Shown: positions 35,032 through 45,620, counted from the first letter of the stretch. The stretch: 64,000 nucleotides of DNA from Macrotis lagotis (GCF_037893015.1 NC_133666.1:265711530-265775529); one strand, 5' to 3'. Translations and numbers: made by a program. The notes: generated by a model not told the origin, from the letters alone.

Positions 35032-35725
35032 GTTTGTTTTTATTTTAAATTTTATTTTATTTTTCTAATTACATGCAAAGATAGTTTACAAAATTCATCC
35101 ATTTGCAAGTTTATGAATTCCACAATTTTTCTACTACCTTCCCCATTCCTCATTGCAGCAGTCTGATAAAAGTTATACTTGTATAAAGGTGTTTTACATA
35201 TTTCTATATTAGTCCTTTTGTGAAAGAGGAATTGGAATTAAGGAGAAAACATGAGAAAGAAAGAAAAAATGTAAAGGAAATTTTAAAAAGTGAACATAGC
35301 ATGTTTTGCTCTGCATTCAGACTTCATAGTTTTTTTTTTTCCTCCAGATAAGAATGACATTTTATATAATATATTACTCAGGGTTGTCCTTGATTGCTGA
35401 ACAGCTGAAAGGAGCTGCATCCATCATTGTTGATCATCTCACAGTGTTGTTAATGTGTACAATGTTCTCTTGGTTCTGCTCATTTCACTCAGCATCAGTT
35501 CAGGCAAAATTTTCCAGGTTTTTCTAAAGTTTGTCTGCTCATGGTTTCTTATAGGGTGATAGTACTCCATAACATTCATATACATAATTTGTTTAGCCAT
35601 TCCCCAATTGATGGACATTCCCTCAATTTCCAAATCTTTGCCAATACAAAGGGCTGCTATAAATATTTTTGTACATATAGGATTTTTCCTGTCTTTGTGA
35701 TCTCTTTGGGATATATATACCTAGT
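35032..35725 (-). mobile_element. L1 3' end with clear target duplication
   Basis: Minus-strand L1 3' end with the usual landmarks ('tggttctgctcatttcactc', 'tggtttcttatagggtgat', 'ccattccccaattgatgg'). Flanked by 'ttcactgatctattctt' (35015-35031) and the same with one change (35726-35742). An AT-rich tail lies at 35032-35070. A 5'-truncated insertion of about 0.7 kb. Confidence 0.92.
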
Positions 35726-35742
35726 TCACTGATCCATTCTTA

Positions 35743-37700
35743 GTATGATTTCTAAATTTATATAGTGATAAGCATAGAGGAAAAAATTAACTACCTCTTC
35801 TTCTGAAACACAATATAGCAATTTTCAATAGGATCACAGATTAAATGAAGGGGGATTCTTTTCCCTTCCAGTTGATGAGCTCTATTGCAGGCCATCCAAA
35901 GTCAAATTGATATTTAAAGTGTTTGATTCTCCTGCAAAAGCTGGTGGAATCTCACCCACCCTTCTCCTTCTGTTGTTCTATTTATTCAGAATACCTGGAA
36001 CTGAAGGTATCAACAAGAGGATGCTACACAACCAAGAAGGCATCCCTGGTGTACTTGATACAGTGATGCCTCTAAGGATTCCCAACCTTGTTCAAAGTTT
36101 ATCTCAATGGCCACATTCAATGAGAGGCATTTCCCCATCCAACAGTTCTTCGCCCTCCATCCCCATTTTTCCAGTTAACTTGAATTTATTGTGCATATAA
36201 ATTTGTATTTACTTCAATGTGTATATGCTGTTGTGCCCAAGAAAATGTAATTTCTTTTCTGTCTGCATGTATTATAGAAGGCAGGCACAAAGTAGGCTTC
36301 TTGATTGTGTTGTATATATGATCGTGTTGTATATGAATATTGTCATCATCCAAGATGATCAGATAGTTTCTAGAATGAATATCTTCAAAAGACTATTTCT
36401 AGTGTTTCAACCAATGACCAGTCTGGAAATTTTAAACTCATTCAGTGATTTTGACCTTATGGTCAGAGTAGACAATAACTTTCAGAAAAGTACTTTTTAA
36501 GTTTTTCCCTCTGACTTGTTTGGGGAGGGGGAGTGAGGTGAAGGGTAAAGGGGAGAACATGACCTGGAGACTTCAGTACTTTGTCATCTTGAGGGCATAA
36601 CTTCCAGGCACACACAAAAAAAAAATCCTTTGCTTTTCTGTTTCTCACAACACACCTGCTTGAATAAGTTTCAGTTTGAGGAGGAAAAAAAGGGACAGAA
36701 AAAGAAAAAAAAAAAACCATTGAGCCTCACCTCTTCCTAGGGGCAATTGGCAAAGTTATATTCATTGCAGTTTCTAGAGTAACGCCCAATAATTAAAACT
36801 GCTCCCAAGTCCGTATATGATCTAACAGAGGTCTCTTGTGGAAAAACTGAGTAATCACAGGTTTACCTGAGCCAAGGTAGTTTTCAAAGGACACCTTGCC
36901 CTCCCCCCACCGATATCCTTTCATTTAGCAGAACAAACTCAAGAAGTCCTTTCTCAAATATTCACACTCATGTTAATTGAAAGACTAAGCACAGATTCTA
37001 GGTTAGGAAATCCTTCGATCGTGTCTAAGAGGAATGCCAGGGGAAGAGAGCTAGTGGCCTCCTGTCCTCTAATCTTCCTCTACCAGCCTTCACATGGCTA
37101 CATCAAAGTTTTGTTTCTATGCAGCTTCAGAGTCCAGGTCAGAGCTCAGGAAGTAGCCGAGAAAGGAGCTGTCCCTCCCAGATCTTCATCCCAAGCTCAG
37201 CTTCTTCCCTTGCAAGATGTAGAGACTTTGAGGAGCTTTGTCCCTATTACTAATGTTAGAAATATTTTGCAATGCTTAGGAAATGGGGTGAGACAATGTC
37301 AGTCAGCAAGAGCTTGTCAACCCTGTCATCAGTCCAATTGTAAGTATTCCAATTGTACTGAAATAACACATGTGTAAAAATTATCCTTCATATGTTCAGA
37401 GGACAGATGTCCAGATTCTGCACATCTTCCTTGTCATTTATCACAGAATATTCCATAAATGTCAATTTCTTTGACAACAGAACAGATGCATGGGGATTTT
37501 TCCCAAATAGAAAGGAAGAAAGAGAGCCATAGAAGAACAATTATCACTACATTTGATTAGTTTAGGTAGTCAATCATTTAATTTCATGGGGGGAGGGTAA
37601 TGGTCCTAATTAGCAAACAATAATAGGCCTTCCATGAAAGATTATTGGGAAAGTTCATCAAACAATTTCAGAAAGAAATTCTATTCTAATGAATAATTCA
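35743..37700. other. Anonymous, partly GC-richer DNA
   Basis: No repeat family recognised over most of it. 36720-37380 is less AT-rich and includes an open frame of 135 codons (36970-37377) on plus with a Cys-rich end. I find no domain and no splice or promoter support, so I do not call a gene. 36600-36720 holds A-runs. Confidence 0.4.
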
Positions 37701-38355
37701 ATGATTCTTCTGTTTTCTTTCTTTGTAGATAAAATTTGATTTACTACTTGGGGAAAAACATGTTGAAAGCACATTACAGGAAGTTGGTTAAAAATTGAGA
37801 GTGAAGAAGGCCTGTGGAGTTTAGTCCACAGGCAGATTGGATTTGTGGGTCTGAAGGAGGCCTCTCACAATCCACTTCATGCTTTTTCAAACCTATTAAA
37901 GACTTGAAAAGTTTAGAACTAACCTTTAGCATCTATTTTGAAGATGCTTTCCTACAAAGTAACCCACTGGCAGATAAAGATCGATTTGTGGAATCAGACA
38001 ATTCAGAAACTCAATTTAACACACAGTAGGCCACAGCTCCTTGTCAACAGGGAAGACATTATAAAGTAAAAACAGAGTCAAGAATGGCATCAAAGAAAAT
38101 TTAAAAAATGAAAAGAAAGATAGGATGTGGGGAGAATGAGGATTAGCTGTTGGACATCCATTCAGTTTAATGTGTTGTTCTGGTAAAATATGGGGGAAAA
38201 AAAGTGTGGAAGGCCTTTGAAACTTTGAAAGGACCTTCTTTGGTTTATTTATGGAAGATCATAGAGAGGAAAGGGACTGGTTGAAAATGGAAGAGTAAGT
38301 TGTGAGCTGCATTATTGGATGGAACATAAAAACCAATGAGATCACAGATCTTATC
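37701..38355. other. Anonymous DNA with a splice-acceptor-like site
   Basis: 'tctgttttctttctttgtag' at 37709-37728 has a good pyrimidine tract and AG. The following frame (20 codons) stops quickly and shows no domain. An independent frame at 37814-38029 is also unrecognised. Treated as chance unless homology is found. Confidence 0.35.
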
Positions 38356-38475
38356 AAGTTATAGTCTCCACTCAGCTCTCACACTATAAGTTGCCAAGAA
38401 GGTACAGACTAGCCTTGGAAGGAGAAGTGCCTTCATTATACCCATAAACACAAGGAGAAAGAAGTAATTGTTGAT
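38356..38475. repeat. Old SINE-like fragment
   Basis: 'cactataagttgccaagaag' with 'gccttcattatacccataa' resembles the piece at 31130-31200 ('actataagttgcagagaaag'). Confidence 0.45.
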
Positions 38476-38539
38476 GATCTTCTATTGGATCATAGTGAAT
38501 ATCCACTAAGAAGTTATGACAAAATAGAGGAGCAGAGAG

Positions 38540-38830
38540 TAGCTTTGTGGTCAAGAAGACCTGAGTCCAGAGGCATCTAGGTGGTGCGATGGATAGAGCA
38601 CATGCCCTGGAGTCAAGACTTGAGATACTTTAATAATTACCTAGCTGTGTGACTTTGTGCAAGTTACTTAACCCCTATTGCCTTCAATAAAAAAATAAAA
38701 AAGTAAAAAGAAAAAAGACCTGAGTCCAGCCCTACCCCTTACATATACTGGTTCTGTGGATCTGAGTAAATTACAACATCTCAGTCCCCCCAGACAATTA
38801 TCTTAGATTATAAATTATAGATGAATCACT
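38540..38830 (+). repeat. Old MIR-type SINE split by a younger SINE
   Basis: The left part ends in 'agacctgagtccag' and the right part continues with 'ccctaccccttacatatact' and 'tctgagtaaattac', as in a forward MIR. The SINE at 38571-38714 separates them. Confidence 0.65.
38571..38714 (+). mobile_element. Marsupial tRNA-type SINE nested in MIR-type SINE
   Basis: Complete head and tail with several changes. 'aagacctgagtccag' flanks it perfectly at 38556-38570 and 38715-38729. Confidence 0.93.
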
Positions 38831-38994
38831 GTTCTGCATCAAGAGAGGCAGTTGCCATGACAAGAATTCCTCACACCAATAAATTCTAAAGCCCTAATTT
38901 TTAAAAACATCTTCATTGTCCTGGGCTAAGTACTATAGATTCAGAGATAAAAATAAAATAGATGTTCACAGCAACACAATGAAGATTGGCATAG

Positions 38995-39170
38995 AAGTGA
39001 AGGACAATTAGTTTGATAATTGGGAAAGCTAAGTTCTGATATGAGATTTGCTATTGATAAGATATATGAGTTTGAAAAACTTCCTTTACTCCCTAGGCCT
39101 CAGTTTCTTCATCTTTAAAATGGGATATTTTGAATAGTTGATCTTGAAACTTTAAGAAGGAATTATTATA
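38995..39170 (+). repeat. MIR-type SINE fragment
   Basis: 'gggaaagctaagttctgata', 'cctcagtttcttcatcttta' and 'aaatgggatattttga' in the MIR order. Confidence 0.6.
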
Positions 39171-39379
39171 TCCGGATAGACTTTTTCACTCCTAAAATTC
39201 AATACAAAAATAATGTCTGGCAAAAGATTCTAGATGACTAAGTATTTAAACCCCATAGTAATTCAACCATTATGTTTCTGTACCCTGGAAGAATGTGATG
39301 ATTTGATTCTTTTTCAACTTATTTAGACCACCCATGAAACCTGAGAAAGATAGATGGAGGATTCCTGCCTGGTCAAAAC

Positions 39380-39535
39380 TTTTAATTTAGATCATAGATC
39401 TAGAATTATAAAGGACATTAAGGATCATTTGGAGGATGAGGAAACTGAGAGCCAGCATTTTCCATCTATTACACAAATAGTAAGTGGTAGACAGGCTCTG
39501 AATTTGCATACTCCAAATCCAAAACTCTATCCTCT
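39380..39535 (-). repeat. MIR-like fragment
   Basis: 'aggatgaggaaactgagagc' and 'taagtggtagacaggctctg' in the reverse MIR order. Confidence 0.6.
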
Positions 39536-39636
39536 TCCTTAGGTTGTTTTTTGATATTTTTTTTCACTCCATATCCCTATGATTAGAGCAACAAACACAT
39601 TGCTATCAAGATTTATGTGACAAGCTTCCAAAGTTG

Positions 39637-39671
39637 AGAGAGAGAGAGACAGAGAAAGAGATAGAGAGAGA
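39637..39671. repeat. Imperfect (AG)n
   Basis: Purine run of AG units with a few CA/AA interruptions. Confidence 0.9.
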
Positions 39672-40029
39672 TTCTAAAGGAGGAACCTGGTAGGCATGGC
39701 AACTAAGCAAGAGAGGAACAAGAATAGAGGGTCTCCCAAGGAAAGTGTGATGGGGAAAGGGAATACTTGCCCTGAATCCTGGTTGGAGTGCAAATTACTT
39801 AAGCTAATCCATGCTTTAGAAATAGAAGAAACATTTTCTAAAGCTTTCGCCATTGAGTGACTTTTAATTGTAACAAGATACATATGAATGATTTGTTAAA
39901 ATATTAACTTAATCAGAAATTTCCAATTCAATGCTACTGAGAGATTTTGGAAATCAGACCTAAAGAAAAGGTCCTTCTTTATGAGGCACTAATAATTTTG
40001 CATTTTCAAAGCCCAGAGAAAAAGTTCAT
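39672..40029. other. Anonymous DNA, no gene seen
   Basis: No repeat or coding signal recognised. Confidence 0.5.
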
Positions 40030-40406
40030 ATTTGTATTAAATTATCTTGAGGGATGTACTATCTTGAGTGAGGAACAGCAAGAAAGCCATTGTCAAATAA
40101 TTTAGTGTAAATGGCGACAAGTAAGGTATATAGAAGACTGAAAAAAGTAAGAAGGGTTAGAAGATTTTATATTGAATTTTGGAGGTAGTGTGTGCCGGGG
40201 TCAGACATGCACTTTAAGAGGAGCAGTTTGAAAGGGAAAATGGATTAGAATGGGTTAAGACTTGAACCAGAGAAAGCAACCAGAAAGTTATTGCAATAGT
40301 CCAGGAATAGGGTGATACAAGTCTGCACCAAGATGGTGACAGAGTCAGAGGATATAATGGGACATTATTAGTGAGAGATGATACAAAGGTAGAATTGAAA
40401 GACTTA
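40030..40406 (-). mobile_element. L2 internal fragment
   Basis: 'ttgcaatagtccaggaatag' and 'gcaccaagatggtgacagag' are the reverse complement of the L2 segment 'ctcgcctggattattgcaat'. It runs into a pyrimidine tract at 40407. Confidence 0.68.
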
Positions 40407-40528
40407 TCCTTTCTTTTTATCTTCTCTCCTCTTTCCCTCTCTCCCTTTCTCTATTTCTGCCTCTGTCCCTCTGTCTCTGCCTACTCTCTCTGTGTCTCTC
40501 TGTCTGTCTCTGTCTCTTTCTGTGTGTG

Positions 40529-40567
<39 letters not shown>
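40407..40567. repeat. Long polypyrimidine tract ending in (CT)n
   Basis: About 160 bp almost only C and T with some G, ending in a perfect (CT)n run from about 40530. Purine/pyrimidine strand bias of this length can form triplex DNA. Confidence 0.92.
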
Positions 40568-40570
<3 letters not shown>

Positions 40571-41058
40571 ATGGATAGAAACACCTTTGTAAAATATCAT
40601 AGGCATTTACTAACCTTGAGGTTCTCCCAGAAACAAAAGTCTATCCATTTAACATCAGCACTCCTCAGGTGATATAGCATAGCTCTGATTTCTGGAATAC
40701 TAGTCTCCAAAGAAATGAAATTTCAGATCACCAAAAGGACCATTAAGAGGGGAAGAAAGAACAGGAGAAAGTTGCAACATTTCATCAAAGGAGAATTTTG
40801 CTAGACAAGCAAGTAAAATGATATTATAACAGCTATATGGAAAAGTATCATACGTACATATCATCTGTTCAGCCATCAAAGAATGTTCATCTAGGTAGTG
40901 AGAACCATGGATAACCAACAGGCAGTTTCCTGTTCCACTGAATTATCTTCTATAGAGGTTGGGGGAGGAGATGAATAAGATTTGCTCAGGATCAGAAAGA
41001 ATAAATGCATTGTAACTTACATTTTAGAAGGAGTAATGCATTGATAAAAATGATAAGG
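40568..41058. other. Anonymous DNA, no gene seen
   Basis: No repeat or coding signal recognised. Confidence 0.5.
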
Positions 41059-41193
41059 CCATTAGACTACAAGCTCCTTGAGGGCAGGGACTATCTTTTG
41101 CCTTTTTTATATCCCCCAGCACTTAGCACAGCCAGAGTCAGAGGATAGCAGGGGATAGTATTGAGAGATGGATCACAGGCAGAACTGAAAGAC
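41059..41193. repeat. Chimeric L2 piece
   Basis: 41064-41131 is a forward L2 end ('agctccttgagggcagggac', 'cagcacttagcaca'). At about 41132 it switches to the reversed internal L2 sequence 'cagagtcagag', which resembles 40340-40406. The junction is abrupt. Confidence 0.6.
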
Positions 41194-41288
41194 CTTCTTT
41201 CCTTTCTTTCTTCCTTCTTCTTTCCCTCCTTTCTTCCTTCTTCCTTCCTTTTTTCCTTCCTTCTTCCTTTTTCCTTCCTTCTTCTTTC
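41194..41288. repeat. (CTT/CCTT)n polypyrimidine tract
   Basis: About 95 bp of pure C and T, in the same position relative to an L2 piece as 40407-40567. Confidence 0.93.
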
Positions 41289-41289
41289 A

Positions 41290-41535
41290 TAAATATTAAT
41301 TCATTGATTTATCAATTCTTAAAATGTTATTTTACTCATTTTTATTAATGAAGAAACAAGAACTTAATAAATATTGATTGAATCTCAAAATATTATTTCA
41401 TCCATTTTATTTTTGAGAAGATGGTCTCAGAAAGCATCATGCCTAGCACATTACTTACTATTATTGAACAGTTAATTGATTCTCAAGAATATTTTATCCA
41501 TTTTATTGATGAGAAAACAGTCTTAGTGACTTGGC
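41290..41535. repeat. Three degenerate tandem units
   Basis: Three similar pieces start at about 41310, 41379 and 41478. Each has 'attct(t/c)aa(a/g)' then 'atttta(t/c)(t/c)catttt' and 'aagaa/gagaa'. The spacing is uneven (about 69 and 99 bp). The last unit continues into a reverse MIR-like end ('gtgacttggccacagtcaca'). Confidence 0.5.
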
Positions 41536-41722
41536 CACAGTCACAGAAATTTGTTATATAGTTATATAAGTCATATAATTAACAAATGTTTTAGCTGGAA
41601 TTCAATTCTTGATCTCCTGCCTAGTAGTCCAGTGATCTTTCCTTTCTATAAAATAGATGTGAAAGTCAATACTTGTTATCAATTTTACAGTTATACAGAA
41701 ATAGCTCTTCATTAAAATGTCT

Positions 41723-41724
<2 letters not shown>

Positions 41725-41773
<49 letters not shown>
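41725..41773. repeat. (GT)n microsatellite, left of SINE
   Basis: About 49 bp of GT repeats. Confidence 0.96.
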
Positions 41774-41775
<2 letters not shown>

Positions 41776-41781
41776 TGATTA

Positions 41782-42082
41782 AGGGTAGCTAGATGGCACA
41801 GTGGGGTCAGAAGGCCTTGAAAACGGGACAAGAGTTTGAATCCAGCCTCAGACACTTGACTCATTAACTGTGTGATCTTGGACAAGTCACTTAACCCTGA
41901 TTACCTCACATCCAGGGTCATCTATAGTTGTCCTGATTCATATCTGACCACTGAACCCAAAGAAGAAAGTGAGGCTGATGACTTAGCACAACACCCCCTC
42001 ACTCAAATCCAATTCATGTGCTTGTCATGACAATACCTTCTTGATGCTGTGGCCTTTTTCAAAAATGAAGGACAAAAAAACC
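41782..42082 (+). mobile_element. RTE-tailed SINE
   Basis: tRNA-like head 'ggtagctagatggcacagt', centre 'agcctcagacacttgactca' and 'cttggacaagtcacttaacc', then an RTE-type tail with 'agtgaggctgatgacttagc', 'cactcaaatccaattcatgt' and 'aatgaaggacaaaaaaacc'. The tail recurs at 14640-14750 (reverse) and 24803-24925 (reverse). It lies between two (GT)n arrays. Confidence 0.78.
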
Positions 42083-42096
42083 AAAAACACATATTA

Positions 42097-42099
<3 letters not shown>

Positions 42100-42145
<46 letters not shown>
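42100..42145. repeat. (GT)n microsatellite, right of SINE
   Basis: About 46 bp of TG repeats. Confidence 0.96.
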
Positions 42146-42147
<2 letters not shown>

Positions 42148-42351
42148 AGGACTGCCAAAGATGTATATGTCTGTTATGTTAAGTTTAAGAAAAGTAAAAA
42201 TTTATTTTTGATGCTTCAGATAATAATGTATAAAGTATTTAATCTCTGCTCAATATAATAAAACCTACCAGACAATGAGTATTGGAAAATTACTTACCCA
42301 GCTCTCTGATATGTTATCTAAAATCCAATAGCATACTTATCTTGGGGAAAT

Positions 42352-42386
42352 GATGATAATGATGCTGCTGCTGATGATGATGATAC
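42352..42386. repeat. (GAT)n/(GCT)n trinucleotide run
   Basis: Short array of GAT and GCT units. Confidence 0.85.
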
Positions 42387-42399
42387 TAGAGTATTTTTC

Positions 42400-43170
42400 T
42401 TCAAATGTTTGCATTATTGTCAATTTTTAAAAGCTGCTGAAGTCTGAGAATTAAAAGTCAAGAAATTCTTTCAGTGCCTTGGTCTATTTGTGATACTGAT
42501 TTGGAAGCAGTGGTGAGAAATCCCTGCAAACAGCAAATTACCTGGAGGGCGATCCATGAGCTGCATCTTCCAATAATGAGAAGCATTCTCTATTTGTCTT
42601 TGGAAAATCTTTAAAGCAGGCTGCCTGTCAAGTCAATGTCTCACCATAAATAAAGGCAATAAAGTACCTTGTTAAAATAGGCACTTGAAATGGGCACAAG
42701 CAGAACAGAGGATGAACCACTTGAAATGTCTTTTCATTACATAAAAAGAAAACCGTTTCTAATCTAGGCTTCCGCGCCAAGGCTGTCTGTTCTGTTCTGC
42801 AGACGTGTCTGGACAGATTCTTGTCTAAATTAGGTTGGTATTATAGAACTTCTCAAATCAAATTCTGGACTCAGTTTCCCCAAACTATTTCATTCTCTAC
42901 TAGCAGTTTTCCTATCTAAATTGCAGAAATACTGCATTTATAGACTCTAAATTTTTGAACAATTAAATTCAATAAATGTCTATAATTTCCCTATTTTTTG
43001 CTAGTCTCTGCAATATCTTAATTTCTGCCTTTTACAAACTAAATTAAATATCTGGACTCAGTGAATTTTGCTTTACCTTCAAAGTATTTCATGAATTTAG
43101 CACTTCTAGAATACTCAGAGTATTCTTTTAATGATAATTCAAATAAATGTGGTAATTTAAGGTTTGCAGT
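42400..43170. other. Non-repetitive stretch, candidate constrained DNA
   Basis: 42500-42850 shows no repeat signature and has a rare CpG cluster ('ttccgcgccaag' near 42771) in otherwise CpG-poor DNA. It carries no open frame of interest. The rest to 43170 is AT-rich and anonymous. Confidence 0.4.
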
Positions 43171-43174
43171 CAAC

Positions 43175-43330
43175 TTTTTTTTGGCAAGGCAATGGGGTAA
43201 AGTGACTTATCCAAGGTCACACAGCTAGGTAATTATTTAGTGTCTGAGGCTGCATTTGGACTCAGGTCCTCAGGACTCGGGTCCTGACTCCAGGATCAGT
43301 GCTCTATACTCTGCCCAATCTAGCTGCCCC
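43175..43330 (-). mobile_element. Marsupial tRNA-type SINE
   Basis: Reverse order from an A-tail (T-run at 43175) through 'ggtcacacagctaggtaatt' to 'caatctagctgcccc'. Flanked by the imperfect pair 'ttgcagtcaact' and 'ttgcaaccacct' (43163 and 43331). It has a 12-base internal repeat 'ctcaggtcctcaggactcgg' near 43260. Confidence 0.82.
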
Positions 43331-43339
43331 TTGCAACCA

Positions 43340-43500
43340 CCTTTTGAGGTAGGTGGCATGAGTCTTATACAAGAAGAAACTGAGGATCCCAGAGATCAAA
43401 GAACTGCCCATGTCATCCAACTAGTAGGTATCAGGGACTAGATTCCAAGCCACATCCCTGCCTCCAAGGTCCAACATTCTATCCCCTTCTCCATCTTGCC
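43340..43500 (-). repeat. MIR-like fragment
   Basis: 'gaggtaggtggcatgagtct', 'agaaactgaggatcccag' and 'tagattccaagccacatccc' in the reverse MIR order. Confidence 0.62.
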
Positions 43501-43551
43501 TCCATGCCAATTGGAAATTTCTGAGGAAAATTTCTTAAGAACTATGCCTTT

Positions 43552-43705
43552 GGGGGGTGGCTAGGTGGCACAGTGAATAGAGCACTGGCCTTGGGGTCAG
43601 GAGTACCTGAGTTCAAATCTGATCTCAAACACTAAATAATTACCTAGCTGTGTGGCCTTGGGCAAGTCACTTAACCCCATTGCCTGGCAAAAATCTAAAA
43701 AAAAA
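43552..43705 (+). mobile_element. Marsupial tRNA-type SINE with target duplication
   Basis: Complete copy with A-tail. Flanks 'aagaactatgccttt' (43537-43551) and 'aagaattatgccttt' (43706-43720) differ by one base. Confidence 0.93.
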
Positions 43706-43720
43706 AAGAATTATGCCTTT

Positions 43721-44695
43721 GGGAACATATGAAATTCTCAGAGCATCTCTCAGAAATCTGTTGTTAAATGGACCAATGATGGATTGGATTATTTCAGACT
43801 GTTTTTTTTTTCTTTTTAAAGAATAGTCCCTCAAGAAAAACCATTTCCTTTCCTCCTCCATTTCATTTTTAGTAAAATTTTCTAAAACTTTTTTCTGTCC
43901 AATTTATTTTTCATCATCAATGTTAATGGAGATCCTGCATTGTCAAAGTATGAAGAAGCTGGTTTGCATTTCAAAACTCAGGAAATTCCCTCGAGAATCT
44001 CCAATCAGCTTGAATCTATTCAAAAGGATTCTTTTCAAAAGGAATTACTTGAGGCCAGTTAGAAATTGGTCTGTCTGTTTCCTCTTCTCCCCTTCACTCC
44101 ATGATGTCCTGTCAAATACTATTGAAAGTAACTCTGCCTAAAGCAAAAGGTACTTTTCAGAAGCTGGTTTTTTGTTTGTATTTAGCCAACTACAAACGAG
44201 TTGGGAAAATTTTCAGACCTCACAAAAAATCAATCAACCTAAGGATAGTACACTCACTCCTCCTTTTCCAACTTTTGTATTTTTGCTCACATTTTCTAGC
44301 CTGGAGTGCATTCTCCTATATGACTTGAAATTCCAACTGTCCCAGGCCCCCCTCCCTGAGTAGTCTCCTATATCATCTTCTTTTACTCAAAATAGTGATC
44401 TTTCCCTTCTCTGAAATTTCATAGTATTCCTTTTTCATTCTCCCATCATCCCCTCCCCCACCTAGTTTTGATCCCTTCCCCAAATACTGGGTATATTTTG
44501 AATTTATTTATCTCTGCAAATAATATTCTTCCATACTATCCCTACCTTCTTTTTCCATGAGGTCTTGGACCATTTTGGGGGATGGAAGTGAATTGTTTTG
44601 GTCCACATGACCCCAGCATCTGGGACATAACGAGAGCTTAATAAGTCTGTATCTTGCATGACATTTCTTAATAAACTCTAATTTATATTATGTTT
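43721..44695. other. Anonymous DNA, weak L2-like words
   Basis: No gene recognised. 44570-44680 has faint forward L2-end words. Open frames at 43667-44363 overlap and show no domain. Confidence 0.4.
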
Positions 44696-45100
44696 CAAAG
44701 AATTATAGATTTAGAATTGTAAAGGGCCATATAGGTCATTTTTGTTTTTCAGTTGATTTCAGTCATGTCTAATTCTTTGTAACACCCATTTTGAGTTTTC
44801 TTGGCAAGGATACTGGAGTGATTTTCCATTTCCTTCTCCAATTCATTTTATAGAGGAGGAACTGAGGCAAAAAGGATTAAGTGACTTATCCAGAGTCATA
44901 CAGCTGCTAAATATCTACAACTGGTTTTGAACTCAGGAAGATGAGTCCTCCTAACTCCAGACCCAACCCTCTATTCACTTGTCAATCAACTACCTCTGAT
45001 TGTACAGTTGAGGAGATTGGAGTCTAGGGAGTTTACAGAGCTAATAGTTGGGATTCAAACCTAGATCTTTCTGGCCTCAAAGGCAGGACTCCATCCACTA
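44696..45100 (-). repeat. Old SINE-like element split by Mar1-like SINE
   Basis: The left part is 'attatagatttagaattgta' to 'ggtcattttt'. The right part is 'gattgtacagttgaggagat' to 'tagatctttctggcctcaaa'. The SINE at 44744-44996 lies between. Confidence 0.6.
44744..44996 (-). mobile_element. Mar1-like CORE-SINE (-)
   Basis: Reverse copy: LINE-like tail 'cttggcaaggatactggagt' first, then 'gaggaactgaggcaaaaagg', 'cagagtcatacagctgctaa' and 'gaactcaggaagatgagtcc'. Confidence 0.8.
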
Positions 45101-45116
45101 AAAATACTGTAATCTT

Positions 45117-45281
45117 TTTTTTTTAGGTTTTTTTGGGGTTTTTTGCCAAGGCAAATGGGGTTAAGTGGTTTGCCCAAGGCCACACAGCTAGGTAATTATT
45201 AAGTGTCTGAGGCCAAATTTGAACTCAGGTATTCCTGACTCCAGGGCCAGTGCTCTATCCACTGTGCCACCTAGCCACCCC
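45117..45281 (-). mobile_element. Marsupial tRNA-type SINE with 16 bp target duplication
   Basis: Reverse copy from 'ttttttttaggtttttttgg' to 'ctgtgccacctagccaccc'. 'aaaatactgtaatctt' flanks it perfectly at 45101-45116 and 45282-45297. Confidence 0.95.
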
Positions 45282-45304
45282 AAAATACTGTAATCTTAGA
45301 CATG

Positions 45305-45620
45305 CTTTCTGCTGTAACAGCAAAAGCAATTCATATTTCCACAGTACTTTAAAGTTCACAATACACTTTATTTCTATTTGTGGTCCCCTTACATCTAATA
45401 AGCCCTTGATAGATCTTTGCTTTGCTCTGCAGTAATAGTAAATCACATTTACATAGTGCTGCAAGGTTAAGAAATACCTTCCCCATAATAATACTGAGAA
45501 GCAGAAGGAAGGCAAATATCATCTTCTTCATTTTACAAATGAGAAAACTGAGGTCACAAGTTATCTCATTTGTCCATAGTCACTTAGCTAGTAATTGTCA
45601 GTCATGATTTAAATCTATAT
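45305..45620 (-). repeat. Reverse MIR/Mar-type SINE remnants
   Basis: Two overlapping remnants, with 'atttccacagtactttaaag' near 45338 and 'catttacatagtgctgcaag' near 45448, then 'ttacaaatgagaaaactgag' and 'agtcacttagctagtaattg'. Confidence 0.6.

Noticed and set aside
40371..40571. Plus-strand Ser/Leu/Val-rich frame
   Set aside because: It is a reading of the C/T tract and (CT)n microsatellite.
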